Assembly: GCA_964403795.1 (NCBI GenBank)
Contig: CAYOHP010000031.1
Location: 1-53,437 of the forward strand
Reading direction: 5' to 3'
Origin: CAYOHP01 sp964403795 [NCBI: uncultured bacterium]
GTDB taxonomy: Bacteria; Muiribacteriota; UBA6191; CAZXTJ01
Length of the DNA: 53,437 bases
A program made the translations under genes and the position numbers. A model generated the notes under the pieces. The model was not told the DNA's origin, made no database searches, and saw nothing but the letters and a program-made list of their open reading frames with translations. Positions 1 through 8,134 of the stretch are shown here, in pieces (positions within the stretch are counted from its first letter, which is position 1; each line of letters begins with the position of its first letter).

Positions 1-1
1 C

Positions 2-1237
2 GCCGGCCCCGGGAGGGACAAGCCGGCCGATCTCCGGGCCCTGGTGCGGTCGACCCTGCTGGTCCACATGAGCATGGCGGCCCGCCAGCGCTATGGGGCG
101 CAGAGCCCCGAGTTCGTCGGTGTCGAGCAGAGCGCCTGGGGAGCCCACGTCCAGTCGCTCTCGGGCTTCCTGCAGAGGACCGGGTACTCGCCCAGCGGTG
201 CCGCCTCGGCACCCGGCTCCGGCCTGCCTCCCCCTCCCCCCGGCCCCATCGGGCCTCCGCCTCCCCTCCCCGGAACCGGGGACGGGGGCCTCTTCGGCCA
301 GGACCCCGGGGCCGGGACCGGGGTCGGCACCGGAACCGGTGTGGGCACCGGATCCGGAACCGGGAACGGGACCGGGACCGGACCCGGCGGGATCGCTCCC
401 CCGGTCACCGTTCCCGACGGTTCGAATGCCGCCGGGATCCTGGAGCGGATCCGTCGCCACCGGGCCGAGATGCGTCGCCGCATGCTGGCCGTGGTGCAGC
501 TCGTGAAGGGCAACCGCTGGCAGGACTCGAACGACTTCTACGAGGCCACCATCCAGTGGTGGGCCTGGTGGGACCAGGGCGACGAGGGCGAGAAGGTCGT
601 CGCCGAACTCAAGAGCCAGCACTTCAACCGGGATCCCTCGGTCGCCACCGACAAGAACCTGGTCTTCCTGATCGACGACCTGGCCCGCATCGAGCAGGAC
701 CTGGTGCGCCGCGGCTGGGTCTTCCCGACCGAGGCCCCGGCCCCCGGCTTCGAGGTGGGACGCGAACTGATGGCGGCCCGCCGGGACGCGGTGGCGGTGC
801 TGGCCGCCAGCTATCGCTTCCACACCGACGACTTCAAGAACCTCGACGAGATCCACGACCCCAAGGAAGCCCTGTTCCGGATCTTCATCCTGGCCGGCAC
901 CGGCCAGCCGAGCTTCGACTTCCCGGGTGCCCGCACCTGGCTGCAGAAGGGTCTGCAGGACGACATGGAGGACGACTGCAAGTTCTCCGAACGGGACTTC
1001 GTCGACACCATCGACGTGATGACCCGCTACTTCGTGGCCGACGGTTCCGCCACCACCGGCGCCCGCTCCGACGTGGACCGGCTCCGCACCAAGTGGTCGT
1101 CCTGCAACAACCAGAACAACTGGTTCGATGGCGGCTCGGGTCTCTTCAACATCGCCAAGCTCGAGATGCTCCGGGTCGGCGAGGGCAATGACCCGCTCCG
1201 GGCGTATCGGGTGATGATCCTGCAGGAAGGCCGCTGA
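2..1237 (+). CDS. Unrecognised protein, 3' part of gene
   Basis: The open frame runs back to the window edge with no stop, so the true start probably lies outside; a GTG at 44 is only the first internal start. About residues 75-115 (counted from that GTG) are a low-complexity Pro then Gly/Thr tract, encoded by a degenerate GGNACCGG-type repeat at about 305-385. This linker separates an N-terminal piece from a C-terminal part of about 270 residues that is rich in Trp, Asp, Phe and charged residues and looks folded and mostly helical. I see no signal peptide, membrane segment or catalytic motif in the visible part. It ends just upstream of recG. I do not recognise the family. Confidence 0.7.
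   Translation, partial: AGPGRDKPADLRALVRSTLLVHMSMAARQRYGAQSPEFVGVEQSAWGAHVQSLSGFLQRTGYSPSGAASAPGSGLPPPPPGPIGPPPPLPGTGDGGLFGQDPGAGTGVGTGTGVGTGSGTGNGTGTGPGGIAPPVTVPDGSNAAGILERIRRHRAEMRRRMLAVVQLVKGNRWQDSNDFYEATIQWWAWWDQGDEGEKVVAELKSQHFNRDPSVATDKNLVFLIDDLARIEQDLVRRGWVFPTEAPAPGFEVGRELMAARRDAVAVLAASYRFHTDDFKNLDEIHDPKEALFRIFILAGTGQPSFDFPGARTWLQKGLQDDMEDDCKFSERDFVDTIDVMTRYFVADGSATTGARSDVDRLRTKWSSCNNQNNWFDGGSGLFNIAKLEMLRVGEGNDPLRAYRVMILQEGR
305..385. repeat. Degenerate GGNACCGG repeat encoding a Gly-Thr linker
   Basis: Short degenerate units of the form GG(C/A)ACCGG are repeated and translate as alternating Gly-Thr/Gly-Val/Gly-Ser in the partial first gene. Length change by whole units would keep the frame. 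Confidence 0.6.
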
Positions 1238-1257
1238 ACCCGACTCCCGGCCCGTGT

Positions 1258-1263
1258 TACCGT
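1258..1263 (+). promoter_or_regulatory. Putative -10 (TACCGT) for recG, leaderless spacing
   Basis: TACCGT lies 8 bases before the ATG at 1272, where transcription would begin at or next to the start codon. A CTGAAC at 1234-1239 is a weak possible -35. This supports the ATG at 1272 over the GTG at 1254, which would lie upstream of the hexamer. It is inferred from a pattern shared by several genes in the window. Confidence 0.4.
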
Positions 1264-1271
1264 CGCCCGTC

Positions 1272-3821
1272 ATGGGCAGCGAGCGCCAGTCCGAGCTGCT
1301 TGAGCTCCTCGTCAAGGTGCTCGAAGCGGAACGCCGGCTCTCCTTCCAGGACCTGGCCGTCTTCGGAGGCTTCGCCCGGTTCCTGGCGCCCCGCCTGAAG
1401 GAACTCGCGGACCGGGGAGCCGGCCTTCCCGAGGTCGGCCACGAACCCGCAGAGGCGCGGATCGAACGCTACGCCGAGCTGGACCCGCGGGCCAGGAGCG
1501 AGCTCGTCGAGGCCCTGAGGACCTGGGCGGCCGCGGCGCTCGAAGCCGGATGGGAACCGGCGCAGGTCCCCGACCGGATCCCGGAGTCCGGTCCCCGGGC
1601 AGAGCCCTCGGGCGAGGACGAGGACCGCGACGGCCCCGACCCGGACACCGAGCATCATCCCGATTTCGAACTCCTGCCCCCGGCGCCCCCGGAGCCGGTC
1701 CCGATGCAAGCCCGACCCGCAGCCCCTACCCCCGTCCCGCGCCCGGAGTCCCGCGGACCCTCCTCGCGGGACGGCTCGGAGCCCGTCCAGTTCCTCAAAG
1801 GCGTCGGTCCCCGTCGGTCCCAGCTGCTCGCCCGCCTCGGCCTCGAGATCCGCCGCGACCTCCTCTTCCATGTGCCGCTCCGCTACGAGGATCGGACCCG
1901 TCCGCGCCGGATCGCCGAGGCGATCGCCGGCCAGGACGCCACCGTGGTGGCCCTGGTGCGGAGCGCCCGCACGGTTCCTGCCCGGAGAGGTCCGGCCCGC
2001 TACGAGGCCGTGCTGGAGGACGGTTCGGGGCGGATCGAGGCGGTCTGGTTCGGGCAGGGCTTCCTCCAGAAGGTGCTGCCGCCCGGTACCCGGGCCCTCT
2101 TCCACGGCAAGGTGGGCGATCACCGGGGACGCCGCCAGTTCGCCGGCCCCGAGTTCGAAGTGCTGGAGCCGGGCGAGGAGCCGTCGCTCGGCCTGGTGCC
2201 GATCTATCCCCTGACCGAGGGCATCCACCAGCGCTGGCTCCGGGGCCTGATCGGGGCGGCGGTCGAGGACCTGGCCGGGACGATGCTGGACGATCTCCCG
2301 GAGGAGCTCCGCCGGCGACGGGGCCTCCCCGATCTGGCGGCGGCGCTCCGGGGCCTGCACTTCCCCTCCGACCGGGAGGCTGCGGAGGCAGCCCGCACCC
2401 GCCTCGCCTTCGAGGAGCTCTTCGTCCTCCAGTGCGCCCTGGCGATCCGCCAGGCGCGCGAGCAGGCCGACGACCCGGCGGCATGCGTCGTCCCCAAGGG
2501 GGACCTGGTGGCGCGCTTCAAGGCGAGCCTCCCCTTCCGTTTCACGGGCGCCCAGGACCGGGCCGAGGCGAGGATCCTGGCGGCCCTCTCGGCGCCTCGC
2601 CCCATGGCGATGCTGCTCCAGGGCGACGTGGGATCGGGAAAGACCGTGCTGGCCCTGGCGGCGCTGCTCTCGGCCATCGACGCCGGCATGCAAGGGGCCC
2701 TCATGGCTCCCACCGAGATCCTGGCCGAGCAGCACCACCGGGTGGCCACCCGCCTGGCGGCGCCGCTGGGGATCGTGCCCGAGCTCTACCTGGGCGGGAT
2801 GACCCCGGCCCGACGCCGCGACGCCCGGGGCCGGATCGCCTCGGGCGAGGCCAGGCTGGTGATCGGGACCCATGCCCTGATCGAGCCGGACGTCGCTTTC
2901 GCCCGCCTCGGCCTGGTGGTGATCGACGAGCAGCACCGCTTCGGCGTCGTGCAGCGGGCCCGGCTGCGGGACAAGCTGGGGCGTCCCAACCTGCTGGTGA
3001 TGACCGCCACCCCGATCCCCCGCACCCTCAGCCTGACCGCCTACGGCGATCTCGACCTGGTGCTCCTCGACGAGATGCCGCCCGGGCGCAACCCGGTGAA
3101 GACCCGCTGGGTCCGCCCCTCCGGGCTCGAGAAGGTCTGGAGCGCGATCTCGGCGGAGATCTCCTCCGGCGGCCGGGCCTACGTGGTCTGCCCGGTGATC
3201 GAGGAGTCCGAGACCCTGGAGGCCGAGGCCGCCGAGGCGCTGGCCGCCGAGCTGGCCGCCGGGCCGCTCTCCGCCCACCGGGTCGGGCTCCTGCACGGGC
3301 GCCTCAAGGACGCGGACAAGGACCTCACCATGGACCGCTTCCGGTCCGGCGACCTCGACGTACTGGTGGCCACCACCGTGATCGAGGTCGGGGTCGACGT
3401 CCCGGAGGCCACCATGATGGTGATCCTGAACGCCGAGCGTTTCGGTCTGGCCCAGCTCCACCAGCTCCGAGGTCGGGTGGGCCGGGGACAGAAGGCCTCC
3501 ACCTGCTGGCTGGTCTCGGACGGGCGCGGCGAGGAGACCCGCCAGCGCCTCAAGGTGATGGTCGGGACCGAGAGCGGGTTCGCAGTGGCCGAGGCCGACC
3601 TCCGGATCCGGGGACCGGGGGAGGCGTTCGGGACCCGCCAGTCCGGCCTTCCCGAGCTGAGGTTCGCCAACGTGGTGGAGGACGTGGCCTTGATCGAGGC
3701 GGCCCGCGACGAGGCACGCGCCATGGTGGCCGGCGATCCGGAGCTCGCCGGCCCGGGAAGGGAACGCTTGCGGGCCACGGTGGACGCCCGTCTGGAGCGC
3801 TTTTCGGCCTTCCAGCACTGA
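1272..3821 (+). CDS. recG: ATP-dependent DNA helicase RecG
   Basis: RecG is a superfamily 2 helicase that remodels stalled replication forks and Holliday junctions. The protein shows the FLKGVGP-type start of the wedge region near residue 173, an OB-like wedge (about 220-300), Walker A GDVGSGKT at 451-458, the DEQH box at 552-555, TATPIPRT, motif VI QLRGRVGRGQ near 731-740, and a C-terminal RQSGLPEL segment typical of RecG. At 849 residues it is about 150 longer than common RecG. The extra is an N-terminal extension of about 165 residues: a helical part to about 110, then a Pro/Asp/Glu-rich linker. I chose the ATG at 1272 because a -10-like hexamer sits just before it; a GTG at 1254 is possible. 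Identification is firm, and the role of the extension is unknown. Confidence 0.96.
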   Translation: MGSERQSELLELLVKVLEAERRLSFQDLAVFGGFARFLAPRLKELADRGAGLPEVGHEPAEARIERYAELDPRARSELVEALRTWAAAALEAGWEPAQVPDRIPESGPRAEPSGEDEDRDGPDPDTEHHPDFELLPPAPPEPVPMQARPAAPTPVPRPESRGPSSRDGSEPVQFLKGVGPRRSQLLARLGLEIRRDLLFHVPLRYEDRTRPRRIAEAIAGQDATVVALVRSARTVPARRGPARYEAVLEDGSGRIEAVWFGQGFLQKVLPPGTRALFHGKVGDHRGRRQFAGPEFEVLEPGEEPSLGLVPIYPLTEGIHQRWLRGLIGAAVEDLAGTMLDDLPEELRRRRGLPDLAAALRGLHFPSDREAAEAARTRLAFEELFVLQCALAIRQAREQADDPAACVVPKGDLVARFKASLPFRFTGAQDRAEARILAALSAPRPMAMLLQGDVGSGKTVLALAALLSAIDAGMQGALMAPTEILAEQHHRVATRLAAPLGIVPELYLGGMTPARRRDARGRIASGEARLVIGTHALIEPDVAFARLGLVVIDEQHRFGVVQRARLRDKLGRPNLLVMTATPIPRTLSLTAYGDLDLVLLDEMPPGRNPVKTRWVRPSGLEKVWSAISAEISSGGRAYVVCPVIEESETLEAEAAEALAAELAAGPLSAHRVGLLHGRLKDADKDLTMDRFRSGDLDVLVATTVIEVGVDVPEATMMVILNAERFGLAQLHQLRGRVGRGQKASTCWLVSDGRGEETRQRLKVMVGTESGFAVAEADLRIRGPGEAFGTRQSGLPELRFANVVEDVALIEAARDEARAMVAGDPELAGPGRERLRATVDARLERFSAFQH

Positions 3822-3939
3822 CCAAGGGGGAAGGCAGGGAGCAGGTCCCCGGAGCCCGTTGCGAGGAAGTTCGTCCGGAATCGCTCCCGGCCTCGTCCCA
3901 TGGATGTGGGGGCGGCGGGACCCCGGGGAAGGAGCGCGG

Positions 3940-4593
3940 GTGGCGAACCGAGTGCCGGAGACCGCTTCCGGCCCCGAGGACGAGGAGCTGGCCGGTCAGG
4001 CCGCGGCCGGGGACGCGGCCGCCTTCGAACGGCTCTTCCGGCGCCACTCCCGCTATGTCTCCGGCCTGCTCTCGGGCCTGCTCGGGGATCCCGAGGACGC
4101 CAGGGACGCGGCCCAGGAGGTGTGGGTGAAGGCCAGGCAGGGACTCGCCGGGTTCGCGGGGCGCTCCGGGTTCCGGACCTGGCTGACCGCGATCGCCGCC
4201 AACCACGCCCGGGACGTCTGGAAGGTGCGGGATCGCCTGCGCCGCTGCCTGGCCGCGGCGGAGGAGCTCCGGCGCTGGGAGGAGCGAGCGGCCAGGTCGC
4301 CAGGGGAAGGCAGCCTCGACGGCTCCCTGATGGACCTGGTGGCCGAACTCGACGAGCTGCCCCGGAGGGTGGTCGAGCTCAAGCTGGAGGATCCGGACCG
4401 CACCCTCGAAGAGGTCGCCAGCGCCCTCGCGGTGCCCCACCACAAGGCCAAGTACGCGCTCGCCAAGGCCCGCCAGGTGCTCGCCCGGAAGCTGCATGAG
4501 TTCCGGGAAGTCGACCGCTACCTGGCGATGTCGACGGGCGTCCTCGCCCTGGCCCGGGCGGCGGGGAGCCTGGGGGAGGTGATCCGTGGCTGA
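3940..4593 (+). CDS. ECF-type RNA polymerase sigma factor
   Basis: A 217-residue sigma-70 family protein of the extracytoplasmic-function type. Region 2 is near residues 28-70 (FERLFRRHSRYV, then DARDAAQEVWVKA). Region 4 is near 140-188, with LPRRVVELK and a helix-turn-helix EVASALAVPHHKAKYALAKAR. The open frame extends upstream to 3859, but the GTG at 3940 follows a GGAGC ribosome-binding site by 5 bases, so I use it. Its stop overlaps the start of the next gene by 8 bases, a common arrangement for a sigma factor and its regulator. The C-terminal tail after region 4 (YLAMSTGVLALARAAGSL) is longer than usual. The class is firm; the target regulon is unknown. Confidence 0.9.
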   Translation: MANRVPETASGPEDEELAGQAAAGDAAAFERLFRRHSRYVSGLLSGLLGDPEDARDAAQEVWVKARQGLAGFAGRSGFRTWLTAIAANHARDVWKVRDRLRRCLAAAEELRRWEERAARSPGEGSLDGSLMDLVAELDELPRRVVELKLEDPDRTLEEVASALAVPHHKAKYALAKARQVLARKLHEFREVDRYLAMSTGVLALARAAGSLGEVIRG

Positions 4594-5563
4594 GGCCGAG
4601 GATGGGGTGCCGCCCGCCTTCCCGTGGCGCTCGGCCCTGGAGCTGGCGGTGCTGGCCCCCGGGGAGCTCTCGCCGCGGTCCCGGGCGCAGCTCGACCGGG
4701 TGCTCTGCGGCCTCGATCCGGGGACCGTGGATCCGAGGACCGCGGCGTGGATCCATGCCTATCTGGCCCTGGCGCCTCCGGGGTCCGGGGTGAGGGAACG
4801 GTCCGGCCCGGTCGCCCTGGCCGACGCCCTGGCCCCCGTCGTCGAGAAGCTCGGCGAGGGCCTGCCCGCGTCCCTGCCGGACTGGCCGGGTGCCGGGGGG
4901 ATGCCACCGGCTCGGGCACCCGAGGGGCCCGCCCGCCGCGGTCGGCGGGAGCCGGGGCGAGGTCTCCCCGTCCTGGCGTGGCTGGCGACCACGATCCTGG
5001 TCCTGGCGGTGCCGCTCGCGGTGATGGAGCCGGGCCCCGCGGGCAGCGAGGCGACTCGGGTCGCCGCCTTCGCCGACGAGGGCCGCCCCCCGGAGACCCT
5101 CGCCAGGACCGGCCCAGGGACGGTCCTCCCCTCCCCGACGCCGCCGCCGGCTGCCGCATCGCCGGTCGATCCGACCCCGATTGCCCCGCCTCCGGCGACG
5201 CCCGATCCGCCGCCGCGGCTCCCGGCCCCGGACCGGGCCGAGACGGGGGAGCGGGACCGGCTGCTCCGGGAACTCGCCGCCCTCACGCCGAGTCCCGAGG
5301 GCCTGACCCCCGAGCGCAGGAGCGAGCTGGTCGCCACCCGGACCGACCGGTCGAGTTTCCACCCGCGGCGGATGTGGGCCGAGGTCTGGATCGAGGACCA
5401 GGCACGCCGGGGCCTGGCGCTCCCCCGCAACCCTGCGGGGCGAGGGCCGCGGGAACAGGCGGAGTACCTCAAGAGCCTGTTCTACGTGAACCAGGTACGT
5501 GCCATGGAGCAGCTCGACGAGCTGCTGGCCCGCCTCGCTGCCTCCGAGCCGGCCAGGCGGTAG
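4586..5563 (+). CDS. Single-span membrane protein, candidate anti-sigma factor
   Basis: A 325-residue protein that begins inside the last codons of the sigma-factor gene. Residues 1-120 are a cytoplasmic-looking N-terminal part, with one hydrophobic span at about 127-147 (LPVLAWLATTILVLAVPLAV). A long Pro/Ala-rich linker (about 155-220) follows, then a C-terminal charged helical domain of about 100 residues with Trp and Tyr (FHPRRMWAEVWIEDQ, EYLKSLFYVNQVRAMEQLDEL). The overlap and single span fit a transmembrane anti-sigma factor. The N-terminal HxxxCxxC zinc motif of the ZAS family is absent, so the assignment rests on context only. Confidence 0.65.
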   Translation: MAEAEDGVPPAFPWRSALELAVLAPGELSPRSRAQLDRVLCGLDPGTVDPRTAAWIHAYLALAPPGSGVRERSGPVALADALAPVVEKLGEGLPASLPDWPGAGGMPPARAPEGPARRGRREPGRGLPVLAWLATTILVLAVPLAVMEPGPAGSEATRVAAFADEGRPPETLARTGPGTVLPSPTPPPAAASPVDPTPIAPPPATPDPPPRLPAPDRAETGERDRLLRELAALTPSPEGLTPERRSELVATRTDRSSFHPRRMWAEVWIEDQARRGLALPRNPAGRGPREQAEYLKSLFYVNQVRAMEQLDELLARLAASEPARR

Positions 5564-5587
5564 CATTGGGGCGGAGGTCCCGCCCCC

Positions 5588-6154
5588 ATGCGCATCATCG
5601 CCGGCAGTCTGCGGGGACTTCGCCTCCAGGGACCGCCCGAAGGCGGCCCGACCCGTCCCACCACCGACATGGCCCGGGAGTCGCTCTTCTCGGCGATCGG
5701 CCCCAGGATCGTCGAGGCCCGTTTCCTCGACCTCTTCGGCGGCACCGGTGCGATCGCCCTGGAGGCGGCCAGTCGGGGCGCTTCCCGGGTGGTCACCGTG
5801 GAGTGCCACCCCAAGGCCCTGAAGGTGATCCACGCCAATCTCGAGCGGGCCAAGCGGCCTCCCGAAGTGGAACTCCGGGCCCAGCGCGTGGAGCGCTACC
5901 TGGCCGACTGTGCCGAGGAGTTCGACCTGGTGTTCGCGGATCCGCCCTTCAAGGTCCCGCCCCAGGAGGTGCTCGCCCTGGTCGCGGCCAGCCGCGCGGT
6001 GGCCCCGGAAGCCCCCTTCTACCTCGAGTACCTGCGCACCCAGAGTCCCAGGAATCCCGATCCTCCCGAACCGCCTCCCGGGTACGCCCTCGGGCGGACC
6101 TATCGGTTCGGCGAGAAGGAGATCACCTGCTACCTCCGCGACCCGGCGCCATGA
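5588..6154 (+). CDS. rsmD: 16S rRNA (guanine966-N2)-methyltransferase RsmD
   Basis: A 188-residue class I SAM methyltransferase, the family's usual length. It begins MRIIAGSLRG, has motif I FLDLFGGTGAIALEA near residues 47-61, and the catalytic DPPF at about 118-121 (VFADPPF). The family methylates N2 of G966 in 16S rRNA during 30S assembly. A GGCGGAGG ribosome-binding site lies upstream of the ATG, slightly far from it. The stop overlaps the apbE start (ATGA), so the two are translationally coupled. Confidence 0.94.
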   Translation: MRIIAGSLRGLRLQGPPEGGPTRPTTDMARESLFSAIGPRIVEARFLDLFGGTGAIALEAASRGASRVVTVECHPKALKVIHANLERAKRPPEVELRAQRVERYLADCAEEFDLVFADPPFKVPPQEVLALVAASRAVAPEAPFYLEYLRTQSPRNPDPPEPPPGYALGRTYRFGEKEITCYLRDPAP

Positions 6155-7176
6155 ACCCTCCCGCAGGCGCACCCGCGTCCCGGGCCCGTCCCCTGGCCGG
6201 ACCGGTGATCGGGGTCGCGGTGGCGCTGGCTGCAGCCCTGCTTCTCCGCGGCGCTCCCGAGCCGGCGCCCCGGGTCGAGCACCAGGTGATGATGGACACG
6301 GTCGTCACCATCACCGCCTTCCCGACTCCCGGTGTCGACCTCGACCAGGTGCTGGACCGTGCCTTCGCCCGGATGAGGGAGCTCGAACCCGTCTTCTCCG
6401 CCCACCAGGAGGATTCCGCCCTGGTCCGGCTGTCGCGGGCCGGGACCGCACCGACCACCGCTCTGCCTCCGGAGCTCGCCTCGCTCATGGCCGAGGCGGT
6501 GCGCCTGAGGGCCGCGACCGGAGGACTCTTCGAGCCCACCATCGGGCGGGTCGTGGACCTCTGGGGCTTCGGCCCCTCCGGCCCGGTGACGTTGCCCCCG
6601 GATCCGACGCTCCTGGAGGAGGCCCGGAGTGCCCTGGCGGCGCCGGTCGTGACCCAGGACCGGATCACCCTGCCTCCCGGGACCTGGTTGGACCTGGGGG
6701 GCCTTGCCAAGGGCTTCGCGGTCGACGAGGCGGTCCGGATCCTGGCTCAGGCAGGGGTCGCGGGTCTGGTCGACGCGGGCGGGGACCTGGCCTGCACCGG
6801 GCCCAAGCCGGGAGATCGCGATTGGCGGGTCGGGATCCGCGATCCCCGGGCCCCGGACCGGATCCTGGGGGTGGTGCCGCTCCGGTCGGGCGCGGTGGTC
6901 ACCAGCGGGGACTACGAGCGTTTCTTCGAGTCCGGCGGGGTCCGGTACCACCACCTGATCGACCCCCGGACCGGACAGCCAGGGAGACACCACGTCTCCG
7001 CCACGGTCCGGGCCCCCACCGCCCGCGAGGCCGATGCCTGGTCCACCGCCACCTTCCTGATGGGTCCTTCCCGACCGTCGGAGTGGCCGCTTCCCCCGGG
7101 CATCGAGGTCCTGGTGATCCGGAGCGACGGGCTCCGGGAGGCCACCCGGGAGTTCCCTCTCGAGGCAACGGAGTGA
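6151..7176 (+). CDS. apbE: FAD:protein FMN transferase (ApbE)
   Basis: A 341-residue ApbE family protein. ApbE enzymes covalently attach FMN from FAD to a Thr/Ser in exported proteins, using Mg2+. Family motifs in order: MMDTVVTITAF near 48-58, DLWGFGP, DLGGLAKGFAVDEAV near 181-194, VDAGGDLACTG near 207-217, VTSGDYERFF near 250-259, HHLIDPRTG near 267-275, and ADAWSTATFLMG near the end. An N-terminal hydrophobic span (about 15-33) would export or anchor it. The start ATG overlaps the rsmD stop, and its own stop overlaps the next start (GTGA). The flavinylation target is not obvious here: neither neighbour shows a clear DGxTGAT-type acceptor site. Confidence 0.95.
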   Translation: MNPPAGAPASRARPLAGPVIGVAVALAAALLLRGAPEPAPRVEHQVMMDTVVTITAFPTPGVDLDQVLDRAFARMRELEPVFSAHQEDSALVRLSRAGTAPTTALPPELASLMAEAVRLRAATGGLFEPTIGRVVDLWGFGPSGPVTLPPDPTLLEEARSALAAPVVTQDRITLPPGTWLDLGGLAKGFAVDEAVRILAQAGVAGLVDAGGDLACTGPKPGDRDWRVGIRDPRAPDRILGVVPLRSGAVVTSGDYERFFESGGVRYHHLIDPRTGQPGRHHVSATVRAPTAREADAWSTATFLMGPSRPSEWPLPPGIEVLVIRSDGLREATREFPLEATE

Positions 7177-7553
7177 GGCGAATCCCGCTCCTGACCTGGG
7201 CCGATCCTCCCTTCGTGGCTGGCCTGGCGGTGTTGAGCCTCTTCCTGGCCCGGGTCCCCGACCGCGAGGTCAAGGCCACCGGGATCGTGGTGACCAGCCC
7301 GGGAGGGTCGGGTCGCCATGGGCTGGCCCCCGGGATCCTCGAGGTCGCGGGTCGGCTCGGTCCCTCCCGGCTGCGGATCGACCCCGACCTCTCCGTGCGC
7401 TTCGTGGCTTCGCCCTGCCCCAACCAGGTCTGCATCACCCAGGGACCGATCCGTTCCCCCGGCGACGTCCGCGCCTGCGTGCCCAACCACCTGCTGGTGG
7501 AGATCGCCGGGACCAGACCCACCGGGGCCGGACTGGACGCGGTCACGCGATGA
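7173..7553 (+). CDS. NusG domain II-containing protein
   Basis: A 126-residue protein with one N-terminal membrane span (about 10-25) and an extracytoplasmic beta-rich domain of the NusG_II family (PF07009 type). The family hallmark is visible: the CPNQVC pair of cysteines, a following glycine, and ACVPNHLLVEI. It overlaps apbE by 4 bases upstream and the Gx membrane protein by 4 bases downstream. In other bacteria this small protein is often encoded next to Gx family proteins and sometimes ApbE. Its biochemical role is not established. The two cysteines could form a disulfide or bind a metal; that is inference. Confidence 0.85.
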   Translation: MRRIPLLTWADPPFVAGLAVLSLFLARVPDREVKATGIVVTSPGGSGRHGLAPGILEVAGRLGPSRLRIDPDLSVRFVASPCPNQVCITQGPIRSPGDVRACVPNHLLVEIAGTRPTGAGLDAVTR

Positions 7554-8134
7554 CCGAGGATTCCGCCACCTCCCGCCGGGAGCGGCTCCGGCGCCTGACC
7601 AGGATCGGCCTGCTGGGTGCGGCCGCGGTCGGCCTCCACGTGCTCGAGGCTCCGCTCCCGCGGATCCTGCCCTGGGCCAAGCCAGGCCTCGCCAACTCCA
7701 TGACCCTGGTGGCCTTGCTGTCCGGAGGCCTGGGCGAGGCGTTGGCGGTCGTCGGGATCCGGATCCTCCTGGCCGGACTCCTGCTCGGGACCCTGGCCAC
7801 CCCCACCTGGCTGCTCGGCTCGGCCGGAGCCCTGGTGGCGGCCCTGGTGATGGCCCCCCTGCTCCGGGCCGCACCCCCTCTGGGCATGATCTCGGTGAGC
7901 GTGGCCGGCGCGGTGGCCTCCAACGTCGCCCAGCTGGCCGGGGCCTCATGGTTCCTGGCTGCCCACGAGGGTCTCTTGGCGAGCCTGCCGCTCATGGTCG
8001 TCACGGCCGTCCCGGGAGGTGTGGCGGTGGCCATGCTGGCGCACCTGGCGATCTCGCGGCTTCCGGCCGGAGGCGAGCGGGCGGGCGCAGCCCCCAGGCC
8101 TCAGGGCGACGCGGGATCGCCCTTGGAGGCGTAG
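7550..8134 (+). CDS. Gx transporter family / Hpre_diP_synt_I membrane protein
   Basis: A 194-residue integral membrane protein with about five hydrophobic spans. It carries the family landmark PWAKPGLANSMTLVAL near residues 41-57. The family (PF07456, named for heptaprenyl diphosphate synthase component I) is now usually called Gx transporter; its substrate is unsettled. The ATG overlaps the NusG-II stop, making apbE, NusG-II and Gx one coupled unit. Its last 34 bases overlap tail-to-tail with the convergent methyltransferase gene. The tail after the last span (AGGERAGAAPRPQGD) is non-conserved. Confidence 0.87.
   Translation: MTEDSATSRRERLRRLTRIGLLGAAAVGLHVLEAPLPRILPWAKPGLANSMTLVALLSGGLGEALAVVGIRILLAGLLLGTLATPTWLLGSAGALVAALVMAPLLRAAPPLGMISVSVAGAVASNVAQLAGASWFLAAHEGLLASLPLMVVTAVPGGVAVAMLAHLAISRLPAGGERAGAAPRPQGDAGSPLEA

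Noticed and set aside
1257-3818. 853-codon minus-strand frame covering recG
   Set aside because: It mirrors recG codon for codon and has no recognisable domain, whereas recG motifs on the plus strand are all present.
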